This document shows, in pieces, positions 25,862 through 35,164 of a DNA stretch of 64,000 bases. The DNA comes from Mucilaginibacter terrenus (lineage in GTDB: Bacteria; Bacteroidota; Bacteroidia; Sphingobacteriales; Sphingobacteriaceae), in the NCBI RefSeq assembly GCF_003432065.1, contig NZ_QWDE01000001.1, positions 1,612,001 through 1,676,000 of the forward strand, given 5' to 3'. The translations under genes and the position numbers were made by a program. Positions within the stretch are counted from its first letter, which is position 1, and every line of letters begins with the position of its first letter. The notes under the pieces were generated by a model. That model ran no database searches, was not told where the DNA came from, and was given only the letters and a program-made list of their open reading frames with translations.

Positions 25862-26545
25862 ATGAAATACATTTTCCTGCTGATGTTTGTGCCCTTGTTT
25901 GCAATGGCGCAGCATAAGCCTACAAACCAAAATCTGTTTGATACCATAGCGTTCATACCGGAGCATACCGTGCAAAGGCTTGCCGAGTTTAAGAAACATC
26001 CTGTGACCACCGGCGGTATTATGTTCCTGGGGAACAGTATCACGGAAATGGGCAACTGGGCCGGCATCCTGAAAGACACCACGGTAGTAAACCGCGGCAT
26101 TGGTGGTGATATCACTTATGGTTTACTAAAACGATTAGATGATGTTACCATTCGCAAGCCTAAAAAGATCTTCCTGCTTATTGGGATAAACGACATAGGC
26201 AAGGACATACCCGACTCGGTGATTGCTTACAATCACGCTATGATCGTGCGGGAAATACATGCTAAGAGCCCCGATACCAAGATTTATGTAGAGAGTATTT
26301 TACCGCTTAATCCAACAATGCCGCATTTTCCGCAGCATTACGACAAAGCCGAACATATCCCACGTATTAACAAAATGCTGCAGGCAAATGCCACGGCTTT
26401 AAACTACACCTACATAAATCTGTGGCCCATTTTTGCAGACAAGAGCGGGCTTTTAAAAGCGGAGCTTACCGCCGAGGGCCTGCATCTTAAACCTGCTGCT
26501 TATGAAATTTGGGTGGCTTATCTAAAAAAACTCAAGTACCTGTAA
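25862..26545 (+). CDS. Secreted SGNH/GDSL hydrolase
   Basis: A 227-residue esterase with a signal peptide (MKYIFLLMFVPLFAMAQ). SGNH blocks are clear: GGIMFLGNSITEMGNW (Ser), VVNRGIGGDITYG (Gly), IFLLIGINDIGKD (Asn), and the C-terminal LTAEGLHLKPAAY with the catalytic His. In the last block the usual Asp of DxxH is Glu (EGLH). The closest known types are GDSL esterases related to platelet-activating-factor acetylhydrolase and rhamnogalacturonan or xylan acetylesterases. The Gfo/Idh gene starts 7 bases downstream, so it is probably the first gene of the sugar operon. Deacetylation of a plant glycan is the likely role, inferred from context. Confidence 0.88.
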   Translation: MKYIFLLMFVPLFAMAQHKPTNQNLFDTIAFIPEHTVQRLAEFKKHPVTTGGIMFLGNSITEMGNWAGILKDTTVVNRGIGGDITYGLLKRLDDVTIRKPKKIFLLIGINDIGKDIPDSVIAYNHAMIVREIHAKSPDTKIYVESILPLNPTMPHFPQHYDKAEHIPRINKMLQANATALNYTYINLWPIFADKSGLLKAELTAEGLHLKPAAYEIWVAYLKKLKYL

Positions 26546-26552
26546 ACTTGCT

Positions 26553-27644
26553 ATGACTAAAACAAAAGTAGCCATTCTTGGCGCCGGCTTTATATCCGAC
26601 ATACATCTGGAATCATATCACCGCTTTATTCCCGAAGCTGAAGTAGTGGCTGTTTACGCCCGCAGTGCGGAAAAGGCCAGCGCATTTGCTGCAAAGTACC
26701 ACATAGCGCAATCGTTCACCAGTGTTGATGAACTGCTTTCAAATACTGATTGCGATGTGGTGGATATATGCGTACCAAACTACCTGCATGCGGAATACTG
26801 CATTAAAGCAGCAAATGCAGGCAAGCACATTATCATAGAAAAGCCGCTGGCTGTAACGCTTGAAGAAGCAGATAAAATGATTGCCGCATGCAAAGCAAAC
26901 AACGTTAAACTGATGTACGCAGAAGAGCTATGTTTTGCACCTAAATACGAGCGTGCCCGGCACCTGGTTAATGAAGGAGCCGTGGGCGAGGTATACATGC
27001 TAAAGCAGTCTGAAAAGCACAGCGGCCCTCATACAGATTGGTTCTATGACATTGATCTGGCTGGTGGAGGCGTATTAATGGACATGGGATGCCACGCGCT
27101 GGGCTGGTTCAGGTGGATGACCAATCATGCAATGCCTAAAAGCGTTTACGCAACCATGGCAACGGTGTTTCACAAAGGCCGCACCAAAGGCGAGGACAAT
27201 GCCGTGGTTGTTGTAGAATTTGAGAACGGCGTAACCTGCATAGCAGAAAGCAGCTGGGCCAAGCACGGCGGCATGGATGACAAGTGTGAGGTATATGGTA
27301 CCGGTGGAGTAATTTACGCCGACTTATTTCTGGGTAACTCGGCACTTACTTACAGCCGTGAGGGTTATGGCTATGCTATGGAAAAAGCCGACACTACCGC
27401 CGGGTGGACATTTACCATTTTTGAAGAAGTGTTTAACCAGGGTTATCCACACGAATTAAAGCACTTTATTGAATGCGTCCGCGAGGACAAAACCCCGCTG
27501 GTTACCGGTGAGGATGGTCGCGCCGTAATGGAAATGATCTACGCTGCTTACGCTTCTGCCGGGCTCGGCAAAAAAATCATGCTTCCTTATTCTGCCCAAG
27601 TGAAAAAACCGGTCGATCTTTGGTTAAACCCTACACAAGAATAA
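26553..27644 (+). CDS. Gfo/Idh/MocA family NAD(P)-dependent oxidoreductase
   Basis: A 363-residue cytoplasmic oxidoreductase. The Rossmann start is VAILGAGFISDIHLESYHRF, the second landmark is IIIEKPLAVTLEEAD with the conserved Lys-Pro, and the C-terminal half carries GGGVLMDMGCHALGWFRWM with the catalytic-region Asp/His. The family oxidises or reduces sugars, inositols and keto sugars with NAD(P). Given the downstream GMC oxidoreductase and DUF1080 hydrolase, reduction of a keto-sugar intermediate is plausible. The gene is in an operon: 7 bases after the SGNH gene and 2 bases before the NagB-like gene. Confidence 0.93.
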   Translation: MTKTKVAILGAGFISDIHLESYHRFIPEAEVVAVYARSAEKASAFAAKYHIAQSFTSVDELLSNTDCDVVDICVPNYLHAEYCIKAANAGKHIIIEKPLAVTLEEADKMIAACKANNVKLMYAEELCFAPKYERARHLVNEGAVGEVYMLKQSEKHSGPHTDWFYDIDLAGGGVLMDMGCHALGWFRWMTNHAMPKSVYATMATVFHKGRTKGEDNAVVVVEFENGVTCIAESSWAKHGGMDDKCEVYGTGGVIYADLFLGNSALTYSREGYGYAMEKADTTAGWTFTIFEEVFNQGYPHELKHFIECVREDKTPLVTGEDGRAVMEMIYAAYASAGLGKKIMLPYSAQVKKPVDLWLNPTQE

Positions 27645-27646
27645 CA

Positions 27647-28381
27647 ATGAAAATAAAAATATACGACACTAACGACGAAATGTCTAAAGCAGCTGCCGAC
27701 CTCGTGGTACAGCAACTACAAGAAAAGCCTGATTCCGTTATCTGTTTCCCATCCGGCGAATCGCCTACCGGCATGTTACGCTACCTGGTGCAATATGCTC
27801 ATGAGGGCACTGCCGACCTGAGCCGCTGCTATATAGTAGGATTAGACGAATGGGTGGGCATGGATGAAAGCAACCACGGTAGCTGCAAGCATTACCTGCA
27901 CACAAACTTCTTTAACCATCTGGACATTGATCCGGAGCGCGTGGTGATGTTCAACGCCAAGGCAGATGACTTGGAAGCCGAATGCGAGCGTATAAACAAC
28001 TTTATCAGTAGTAAAGGCGGGTTGGATATTATGATGGTAGGTGTTGGTATGAACGGCCACCTCGGCTTAAACGAACCAGGAACTGACTGGGACCTGTATG
28101 CCCATGTGTCTGACCTGGATCCTATAACAGTGCAGGTAGGTCAGAAATACTTCCAGGAAGAAACAGCTTTAACAAAAGGCATTACACTTGGCTTAAAGCA
28201 CTTGCAGGAAGCTAAACAACCTATATTAATAGCAGCAGGCACCAAAAAGGCCGGCATCATTGCCGACTCGCTACAAGGGCATATCAGCGTTGATGTTCCG
28301 GCTACTATTTTGCAAACGCTTCCGCATGCCCGCATCCTGCTGGACAAGTTTGCGGCTTCCGAACTGGAGCGCGCATCCTGA
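27647..28381 (+). CDS. Glucosamine-6-phosphate deaminase/isomerase-like protein (NagB family)
   Basis: A 244-residue member of the NagB/6-phosphogluconolactonase fold, starting at ATG 27647 (MKIKIYDTNDEMSKAAADL). Seen: the phosphate loop SVICFPSGESPTGML, the LDEWVGM strand holding the Asp that binds the sugar ring, and the catalytic GVGMNGHLGLNEPG with the His. Known NagB enzymes convert glucosamine-6-phosphate to fructose-6-phosphate and ammonia, reversibly. Substrate here could be another amino or keto sugar phosphate. Its stop overlaps the start of the sugar-kinase gene (TGATG), so the two products are probably made in fixed ratio. Confidence 0.88.
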   Translation: MKIKIYDTNDEMSKAAADLVVQQLQEKPDSVICFPSGESPTGMLRYLVQYAHEGTADLSRCYIVGLDEWVGMDESNHGSCKHYLHTNFFNHLDIDPERVVMFNAKADDLEAECERINNFISSKGGLDIMMVGVGMNGHLGLNEPGTDWDLYAHVSDLDPITVQVGQKYFQEETALTKGITLGLKHLQEAKQPILIAAGTKKAGIIADSLQGHISVDVPATILQTLPHARILLDKFAASELERAS

Positions 28382-29499
28382 TGAATCAGCAGTTGTCGCA
28401 GTTAATTACGGCGTTAAACAATGCGCCTGCACTTTTATCTGGTAAAAAGGTAGCTGCCGGGTTTGACGGATTTGTAGACTCCATTGTAAAGGTGGTCAAC
28501 AACAAAACTATTGAAGGCATTACGGTGTTTTTCCAAACTATTAAAGAGTTTGGAAACTATATCTCGGCAAAGAGCGGTTCGGGCTTCAGCCTGGAAAGTG
28601 AGGAACTTGTACAGAAGCTTGGCGGTAACATGCCCATCATGAGTAATGCGCTGGGTGCCCTTGGCGCTAGCGTGAGCTGTGTAGGCGCTTTCGGTGTGCC
28701 TGCCTTAAGTCCCGCGTTTGCCGCCATGCATCCAGCCTGCAGTCTATACAGTTTTACCAACCCGGGGTTTACCACGGCAATGGAGTTTGCCGATGGCAAG
28801 ATCATGCTCGCGCAGATGACCGACCTTAACCATGCCGACTGGAATACCATTGATAATGCAATCGGCCTAACCCAGTTAAAGGACATTTTTTTAAGCGCAG
28901 ATTTAATATGCCTGGTAAACTGGAGCGAATTGGAACACTCCAATGCCATTTGGCAGGGTTTACTGAAAGATGTATTCTCAAATGCACCGCCCACTACCGA
29001 TCCGAAGCAGTTCTTCTTCGACCTGTCCGATTGTTCTAAACGCAGTAGCGAAGCTATCACAACCGCACTAAAGCTTATAGCAGAGTTTGGCCGCTATGGC
29101 AAGGCAACCTTGAGCCTTAACCGCAATGAGGCAGGCATACTGTACAGGATCCTGGTTAATGAGCAAATCCCGCAGGATCTTGGACAGGTTGGTAAGGACT
29201 TGTTTAGTTTGCTTAAAGTATCTACCCTCATCATTCATACTTCCAAAATCTCCCTGGCTTGGGATGTAAATGGCAATTATGTTGATGTTCCGCAGTTTAT
29301 TGACAATCCACTTATTTCTACGGGCGCCGGGGACAACTTCAACGCTGGTTATTGCCTCGGTAGCCTTTTAGGTTTAGATGCCGGTTTGGCGCTCATCCTC
29401 GCAAACAGCGTATCAAATTGTTACATAAATACCGGCGAAAGCCCTGCAATTAGTACGTTGGTTGGGTATTTATCTCAGAAAATATCAGCATCTTTATAA
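28381..29499 (+). CDS. PfkB-family carbohydrate kinase
   Basis: A 372-residue ribokinase-fold protein. The N-terminal GFDGFVDSIVKVV strand, the GGNMPIMSNALGALGA helix and the C-terminal PfkB signature LISTGAGDNFNAGYC, with the catalytic Asp in GAGD, are visible. It is longer than ribokinase and the N-terminus is unusual, so substrate is uncertain. It overlaps the NagB-like gene by one base. The paired genes suggest phosphorylation of a sugar that the NagB-like enzyme then isomerises or deaminates, which is inference from order. Confidence 0.87.
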   Translation: MNQQLSQLITALNNAPALLSGKKVAAGFDGFVDSIVKVVNNKTIEGITVFFQTIKEFGNYISAKSGSGFSLESEELVQKLGGNMPIMSNALGALGASVSCVGAFGVPALSPAFAAMHPACSLYSFTNPGFTTAMEFADGKIMLAQMTDLNHADWNTIDNAIGLTQLKDIFLSADLICLVNWSELEHSNAIWQGLLKDVFSNAPPTTDPKQFFFDLSDCSKRSSEAITTALKLIAEFGRYGKATLSLNRNEAGILYRILVNEQIPQDLGQVGKDLFSLLKVSTLIIHTSKISLAWDVNGNYVDVPQFIDNPLISTGAGDNFNAGYCLGSLLGLDAGLALILANSVSNCYINTGESPAISTLVGYLSQKISASL

Positions 29500-29517
29500 T
29501 ACCAATTATACTTCTTC

Positions 29518-31233
29518 ATGTCTGTAAATACAACCCCGGGCGATACTGCGTCGCTCACGTTTGATGCCATTGTTATCGGTTCAGGAATAAGTGGCGGCTG
29601 GGCCGCTAAGGAGCTTTGCGAACAGGGCCTCAAGACCCTGGTGCTGGAACGCGGCCGCAACGTAGAACACATTAAGGACTACCCTACTGCTGCAACCCCG
29701 CCATGGGAATTCAGGTATCGTGGAAGTATTAACCGTGCACAGCAGGAAGAAAACCCGCTTATAACCAAGGCTGCGGGTTACGGCGACGACTGCGATCACT
29801 TTTTTGTAAAGGATGCAGATCACCCTTATGTACAGGAAAAACCTTTTGATTGGATCCGCGGATACCAGGTTGGTGGCAAATCGCTCACCTGGGGCCGCGC
29901 TACCCAACGCTGGAGCGAATTTGAATTTACCGCTCCTGAGCGCTTTGGTTATGGTATAGGCTGGCCAATTGGTTACAAAGACGTTGCACCCTGGTACTCC
30001 CATGTAGAAAAATTTATAGGCATCTGCGGTAACAAAGATGGCCTGGAGGCAATGCCCGATGGCGAATTCATGACACCGTTTGAGATGAATGCGCCCTTAA
30101 AACACATCCGTGAATCGCTTAAACAAAACTATACCGACCGGCACCTGGTACACGCCCGCTGGGCACACCTCACGGAACCAGGTGAAGTACACCTGCAGCA
30201 AGGGAGGGGCAAATGCCAGGCACGTAATATGTGCATGAGAGGCTGCCCATTCGGAGGATACTTTAGTTCGGTAAGTTCTACGCTTCCCTGGGCAAAAAAG
30301 ACAGGCAACCTCACCATTCGCCCGCATTCTGTAGTACATTCCATCATTTACGACGAACAGTTGGGTAAAGCATCCGGCGTGCGGGTGATCGATGCTGAGA
30401 CAAAGCAAGTAATAGAATACAAGGCACGTATCATCTTCCTCAATGCATCTGCACTAAACAGCAACCTTGTACTGCTTAATTCAAAATCAAAGCGTTTTCC
30501 TAATGGTTTAGGCAACGACAATGGTTTAATGGGTAAATACATCGCTTTTCATAATTATCGAGCCTCGGTAACGGCAGACCTGGACGGTTACCTGGACAGC
30601 TACTATTACGGCCGCAACCCTACGGATCTTATCCTGGTTAACTTCCGCAACCTGCACAAACAGGAAACTGATTTTAAGGGTGGTTACACCACTTTCATGA
30701 ATGCGTATCGTGATCAACATTCTGAAAAAACCACAGAACAGATAGGCGCGAAATATAAGGACGAGCTTTGTGAGCCCGGCAGCTGGCATGTGTTTGCTTA
30801 TTTACAGGGCGAAACCGTACCTAAAGAAAGCAACCATGTGCGCCTGAGCGATGACAAAAAAGATCAGTGGGGGATCCCGTTGTTGGTTACCTCCGTAGCG
30901 TATGATGACAACGACGACCGGATGATTGCAGACTTTCACACGCAAACGTCGCAGATGCTGGAAAAAGCCGGCTGCAAGAACATACAAACACACAACACCA
31001 AACAAGCACCCGGGCTGGACATCCACGAGATGGGCGGCGTGCGTATGGGTAAAGACCCAAAAACATCGTTACTAAATGAATGGAACCAGTTGCACCTCTG
31101 CAAAAACGTATTTGTTACGGATGGGGCCTGCATGGCCAGTACAGGCAATCAAAGTCCGTCTATATTGTATATGGCTTTAACCGCCCGGGCGGCAACCTAT
31201 GCAGTTAACCAAATGAAAGAAGGTAAGCTTTAA
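29518..31233 (+). CDS. GMC-family FAD oxidoreductase with Cys cluster (glycoside dehydrogenase-like)
   Basis: A 571-residue flavoprotein. The FAD-binding start is IVIGSGISGGWAAKELCEQG, followed by GGKSLTWGRATQRW. The C-terminal GMC part reads HEMGGVRMGKDP and TGNQSPSILYMALTARA. Residues 233-243 are CQARNMCMRGC, a C-x5-C-x3-C pattern. In direct-electron-transfer FAD glucose dehydrogenases such a pattern binds a 3Fe-4S cluster that passes electrons to a cytochrome c. It has no signal peptide; such catalytic subunits are exported folded with a Tat-signal small subunit, which is not encoded next to it but exists at 60696. It probably oxidises a sugar or glycoside in the periplasm. Confidence 0.9.
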   Translation: MSVNTTPGDTASLTFDAIVIGSGISGGWAAKELCEQGLKTLVLERGRNVEHIKDYPTAATPPWEFRYRGSINRAQQEENPLITKAAGYGDDCDHFFVKDADHPYVQEKPFDWIRGYQVGGKSLTWGRATQRWSEFEFTAPERFGYGIGWPIGYKDVAPWYSHVEKFIGICGNKDGLEAMPDGEFMTPFEMNAPLKHIRESLKQNYTDRHLVHARWAHLTEPGEVHLQQGRGKCQARNMCMRGCPFGGYFSSVSSTLPWAKKTGNLTIRPHSVVHSIIYDEQLGKASGVRVIDAETKQVIEYKARIIFLNASALNSNLVLLNSKSKRFPNGLGNDNGLMGKYIAFHNYRASVTADLDGYLDSYYYGRNPTDLILVNFRNLHKQETDFKGGYTTFMNAYRDQHSEKTTEQIGAKYKDELCEPGSWHVFAYLQGETVPKESNHVRLSDDKKDQWGIPLLVTSVAYDDNDDRMIADFHTQTSQMLEKAGCKNIQTHNTKQAPGLDIHEMGGVRMGKDPKTSLLNEWNQLHLCKNVFVTDGACMASTGNQSPSILYMALTARAATYAVNQMKEGKL

Positions 31234-31262
31234 TATTTCTCAAACAGTAACTCTTGTCAATC

Positions 31263-32000
31263 ATGAAAACCGTTCTTGTTACCATAATAGCCGCCATTGC
31301 AATGGCAGGTTGTAACTCATCGTCAAACACTAAATCTGTTCCGCAAGACAGTGTTAATACTGCCGCCGACACATCCTGGACAGTACTATTTGATGGTAAG
31401 ACAACTAACGGCTGGCATACATACGGCAAAACAGAACCGGGTAAGGCCTGGAAAGCTGAAGATGGCATTTTACATCTTGATGCGCGGCAAAAAGCCGACT
31501 GGCAAACCAAGGATGGCGGTGACCTGCTTACGAACGACGAATTTGAGAACTATGAGTTTACTACAGAATGGAAGATATCCAAAGCAGGAAACAGCGGCAT
31601 TATCTTTAACGTTAAGGAAGACCCGAAAAAGTACGAGTACTGCTGGTATACGGGAATAGAAACACAGGTGGTCGACAATCAGTTTAATGAAGACGGCCAG
31701 ATACCAAAACACCGCACAGGTGAACTTTATGATCTCATCTCCATTTCAAAGGATGTAGCCAAGCCTTATGACCAATGGAACAAAACTACCATTATCCTGA
31801 AGGATGGCGTGGTTAATATTTTACTAAACAACGAGCAGGTACTTACTACAAAGCTTTGGACCGACGATTGGAAGAAGCTAGTTGCCTCAAGTAAATTTAA
31901 AGAGTGGCCAGACTTCGGAACGTTTCGCAAAGGCCATATTGCTCTTCAGGATCATGGCGCCGATGTTTGGTACCGGAATATCAAGATAAGAAAACTATAA
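31263..32000 (+). CDS. DUF1080 (3-keto-disaccharide hydrolase-type) lipoprotein
   Basis: A 245-residue lipoprotein from ATG 31263 (MKTVLVTIIAAIAMAGC, lipobox MAGC). The mature part is a single jelly-roll DUF1080 domain: WTVLFDGKTTNGWHTYGK, YEFTTEWKISKAGNSGIIF, and the final FRKGHIALQDHGADVWYRNI. Members have been shown to cleave 3-keto-glycosides, a non-hydrolase-like elimination step that follows oxidation at C3. It comes 29 bases after the GMC oxidoreductase gene, the expected partner. A second family member is encoded at 52596. The upstream TTG at 31254 in the same frame would add three residues and is less likely. Confidence 0.92.
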   Translation: MKTVLVTIIAAIAMAGCNSSSNTKSVPQDSVNTAADTSWTVLFDGKTTNGWHTYGKTEPGKAWKAEDGILHLDARQKADWQTKDGGDLLTNDEFENYEFTTEWKISKAGNSGIIFNVKEDPKKYEYCWYTGIETQVVDNQFNEDGQIPKHRTGELYDLISISKDVAKPYDQWNKTTIILKDGVVNILLNNEQVLTTKLWTDDWKKLVASSKFKEWPDFGTFRKGHIALQDHGADVWYRNIKIRKL

Positions 32001-32065
32001 GCAACAGACTTAGAAGAGTGTTTCCGTGGTGAAATTACGCTTGTAATTTCGATATTAGCCATTCC

Positions 32066-34723
32066 ATGAAAACACTTTACCGCTTTGCCCTCCTATTTAC
32101 TTTATTCTTATCGATGTTGCCTGCGGCTAAAGCAGCACAGCCGGTAAATTTACGCTGCGAGTACCTGGTAAATCCGCTGGGTATAGATGCAACACATCCG
32201 CGCTTCACCTGGATGCTGAACGATTCACGTCAGGGTGCTAAGCAAACTGCTTACAGACTGGTGGTGGGTACAGATTCTCTCGCAGTGTTATCAGGCAAAG
32301 GCAACAAGTGGACTACAGACAGAGTGCCATCGCCGGCAATTCTGATAAGCTATGAAGGTAGCGAGCTGCAACCTTACACAAAATATTATTGGAAGGTAGA
32401 AACATGGGATCAAAATGGTGTTAAAGCAACGCCATCTGCCATAGCCAGTTTTGAGACAGGCGTTATGCAGATGGACAACTGGAAGGGCACCTGGATAAGC
32501 GACGAGCAGGGCTATAATGTTAAGCCTGCGCCTTATTTCCGCACTACATTCGGCACCGGTAAAAAGGTAAAATCGGCAAGGGCATACATTGCTGCCGCAG
32601 GCTTGTTTGAGCTTTCTTTAAATGGGGAAAAGGTAGGTAACCACCGGTTAGACCCTATGTACACGAGGTTTGACAGACGCACGATCTATGTTACTTTCGA
32701 CGTAACCAAACAAATATTAGCCGGAAAAAATGCAATCGGCGTACTCTTAGGCAACGGCTGGTACAACCACCAGAGTACCGCCGTATGGGACTTCCACTTA
32801 GCATCATGGCGCGCACGGCCTACGTTTTGCCTCGACCTGCGCATCACTTATGAAGATGGCACCATTGAAACCATAAGCAGTAACGAGCATTGGAAAACAG
32901 CACTGAGCCCAATAACACTCAACAGCATTTACACCGCTGAGCACTATGACGCACGACTGGAGCAAGCCGACTGGAACACCATCAATTTCGACGACACCAA
33001 GTGGAAGCCTGCTTTTGCGCGGCCAACGCCTTCGCAAAACATCGTGGCTCAGCAGGTGGTGCCTATACGCGCGGTAGAAACCATTTATTCAAAATCCGTA
33101 ACAAAGCTGGATGACGGCAACTACGTATTTGATATCGGTCGGAACATCTCGGGGGTTAGCAAGATAACAGTTAAAGGGAAAGCAGGAACAATTATCCACC
33201 TTAAGCACGGCGAGCGCCTGTACAAGAACGGCCACGTCGATCTTTCAAACATTGATATTCACTACCGCCCGACCGACGACAAAGATCCGTTCCAGGTAGA
33301 TGAGTTTATACTGAGCGGTAAGGGAGAAGAAAGCTTTATGCCGAGGTTCAATTACAAGGGCTTCCAATATGTAGAAGTTAGTAGCAGCGAACCTGTAGAG
33401 GTCACCAAAGAGAGCCTCACCGGTTACTTTATGCACAGTGATGTATCGCCAGTGGGCAACGTAAGTAGTGCAAACCCGATCATCGACAAAATATGGTATG
33501 CAACCAACAACAGCTATTTAAGTAACCTCTTCGGCTATCCTACTGATTGCCCGCAACGGGAGAAGAACGGCTGGACCGGCGACGCGCACATCGCTATAGA
33601 AACAGGTTTATACAGTTTTGACGCCATAACTGTATATGAAAAATGGATGGCCGACCACCGCGACGAGCAACAGCCCAACGGGGTATTACCATCTATAATT
33701 CCGACTGCTGGCTGGGGCTACGAATGGGGCAACGGACCTGACTGGACCAGCACTGTGGCACTTATCCCATGGAATATTTATATGTTCTATGGCGATACAA
33801 AGATCCTGGCCGACAACTACGACAATATCCGCAGGTATGTAAACCATATTAACGACCTATACCCTACCGGGCTTACCAGTTGGGGATTAGGTGACTGGGT
33901 TCCGGTAAAGTCTGTATCGCCCGTGGAGATGACCTCTACCGCTTATTACTACGCGGACGTAACCATACTTGCGCGCATTGCGAAACTGCTGGGCAAAACG
34001 GCAGATGCTGACAAATACAACCAGCTTGGCTTGAAAATTAAGACCGCTTTTAACAACAAGTACCTTAACCGGGAAACCGCTATGTACAACAAAGGCCTGC
34101 AAACCGAACTTAGTGTTCCGCTGTATTGGGGCCTGGTTCCCGACGATTTTAAAGCCCGTGTAGCAGACAACCTGGCTAAGCGGGTTGAAGCCGACAACTT
34201 CCATTTAGACGTGGGTATACTTGGAGGCAAAGCCATCCTGAATGCTTTAAGTGATAACGGCCATGCAGACGTAGCCTACAAAATAGCTTCACAGGAAACG
34301 TATCCATCATGGGGCTGGTGGATGGTGAACGGTGCTACTACGCTTTACGAGAACTGGAAGATAGATGCCAAGTCTGACATCTCTCTTAATCACATCATGT
34401 TTGGCGGTATTGGAGCCTGGTTGTATAAAGGCGTTGGCGGCATTATTCCGGATGAACGGCAACCCGGCTTTAAGAACGTGATATTACAGCCAAACTTTGT
34501 ACCCGGCCTGGCACATTTCGAGGCGGAGCATACGGGGCCATACGGTAAAATCATGTCCTCCTGGAAACGCAATGCTAATGATGTTACCTACACCGTTACA
34601 GTTCCTGCAAACTCAACCGGCGAGGTGCGTTTCCCTGCAGGAACAAAAGGGTACCTGAACGGCAAGGCCGTTGCAAACATTTATCAAATAACAGCAGGTA
34701 ATTACCAGTTTACCGTAAGATAA
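32066..34723 (+). CDS. Alpha-L-rhamnosidase, glycoside hydrolase family 78
   Basis: An 885-residue secreted enzyme. A signal peptide (LLFTLFLSMLPAAKAAQ) precedes the Fn3-like start VNLRCEYLVNPLGIDATHPR, two beta-sandwich domains (to about residue 460), the six-hairpin catalytic barrel (about 470-800) and a C-terminal beta domain. The GH78 catalytic landmark YPTDCPQREKNGWTGDAHIA with acidic residues is present, and GGIGAWLYKGVGGI lies near the end of the barrel. It releases terminal alpha-L-rhamnose from pectin, flavonoid glycosides or bacterial polysaccharides. It is the last gene of the plus-strand sugar operon, 65 bases after DUF1080. Confidence 0.96.
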   Translation: MKTLYRFALLFTLFLSMLPAAKAAQPVNLRCEYLVNPLGIDATHPRFTWMLNDSRQGAKQTAYRLVVGTDSLAVLSGKGNKWTTDRVPSPAILISYEGSELQPYTKYYWKVETWDQNGVKATPSAIASFETGVMQMDNWKGTWISDEQGYNVKPAPYFRTTFGTGKKVKSARAYIAAAGLFELSLNGEKVGNHRLDPMYTRFDRRTIYVTFDVTKQILAGKNAIGVLLGNGWYNHQSTAVWDFHLASWRARPTFCLDLRITYEDGTIETISSNEHWKTALSPITLNSIYTAEHYDARLEQADWNTINFDDTKWKPAFARPTPSQNIVAQQVVPIRAVETIYSKSVTKLDDGNYVFDIGRNISGVSKITVKGKAGTIIHLKHGERLYKNGHVDLSNIDIHYRPTDDKDPFQVDEFILSGKGEESFMPRFNYKGFQYVEVSSSEPVEVTKESLTGYFMHSDVSPVGNVSSANPIIDKIWYATNNSYLSNLFGYPTDCPQREKNGWTGDAHIAIETGLYSFDAITVYEKWMADHRDEQQPNGVLPSIIPTAGWGYEWGNGPDWTSTVALIPWNIYMFYGDTKILADNYDNIRRYVNHINDLYPTGLTSWGLGDWVPVKSVSPVEMTSTAYYYADVTILARIAKLLGKTADADKYNQLGLKIKTAFNNKYLNRETAMYNKGLQTELSVPLYWGLVPDDFKARVADNLAKRVEADNFHLDVGILGGKAILNALSDNGHADVAYKIASQETYPSWGWWMVNGATTLYENWKIDAKSDISLNHIMFGGIGAWLYKGVGGIIPDERQPGFKNVILQPNFVPGLAHFEAEHTGPYGKIMSSWKRNANDVTYTVTVPANSTGEVRFPAGTKGYLNGKAVANIYQITAGNYQFTVR

Positions 34724-34756
34724 AAACATATACTTCACAAGCAGCAAAAAACGTTT

Positions 34757-34764
34757 TAGCTTTG
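34757..34764 (+). promoter_or_regulatory. -7 promoter element (TAGCTTTG) of the globin gene
   Basis: TAGCTTTG matches TAnnTTTG and ends only 7 bases before the ATG, so transcription would start within a few bases of the start codon, giving a very short or absent leader. No clear -33 TTG is seen. Confidence 0.45.
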
Positions 34765-34771
34765 TATTAAC

Positions 34772-35164
34772 ATGGAAACAAGGCACGAAATAGCAGGTCT
34801 GGACGACATTAGACTGCTGGTAGATACATTTTACCAGCGGATACAGGCGGACGAACTACTCGGCCCGATATTTAACGAGCGAATACAAGACCGATGGCCA
34901 ATACACCTGGAGAAGATGTACCGATTTTGGCAAACCGTATTACTTGAAGAGTATACTTACGGCGGTCGCCCGTTTCCACCTCATGCTCAACTGCCGGTTG
35001 ATCACGAACATTTTGCAACATGGCTGGCGTTGTTTACAGCTACTGTTGATGAGTTATTCACCGGCGCTAAAGCAGATGAAGCTAAGTGGCGCGCCGGGAA
35101 AATGGCGGAGATGTTTGAGCATAAGATTGCCTATATTAAACAAAACAAGTTCAATATTCAATAG
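34772..35164 (+). CDS. Truncated haemoglobin, group III
   Basis: A 130-residue globin of the truncated type. Seen: IRLLVDTFYQRIQADELLGPIF in helices A/B, the group III segment MYRFWQTVLLEEYTYGGRPF, and HAQLPVDHEHFATWLALF, which carries the proximal His and the Trp typical of group III. These small haem proteins bind O2 and NO and are thought to protect against nitrosative stress or handle oxygen at low tension. The gene appears to have its own promoter directly in front of the start codon. Its end overlaps a convergent gene by 14 bases. Confidence 0.92.
   Translation: METRHEIAGLDDIRLLVDTFYQRIQADELLGPIFNERIQDRWPIHLEKMYRFWQTVLLEEYTYGGRPFPPHAQLPVDHEHFATWLALFTATVDELFTGAKADEAKWRAGKMAEMFEHKIAYIKQNKFNIQ

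Noticed and set aside
27620..27646. Earlier ATG of the NagB-like gene
   Set aside because: It would overlap the Gfo/Idh gene by 25 bases and add nine residues not typical for the family; the ATG at 27647 is directly after the stop of the upstream gene.
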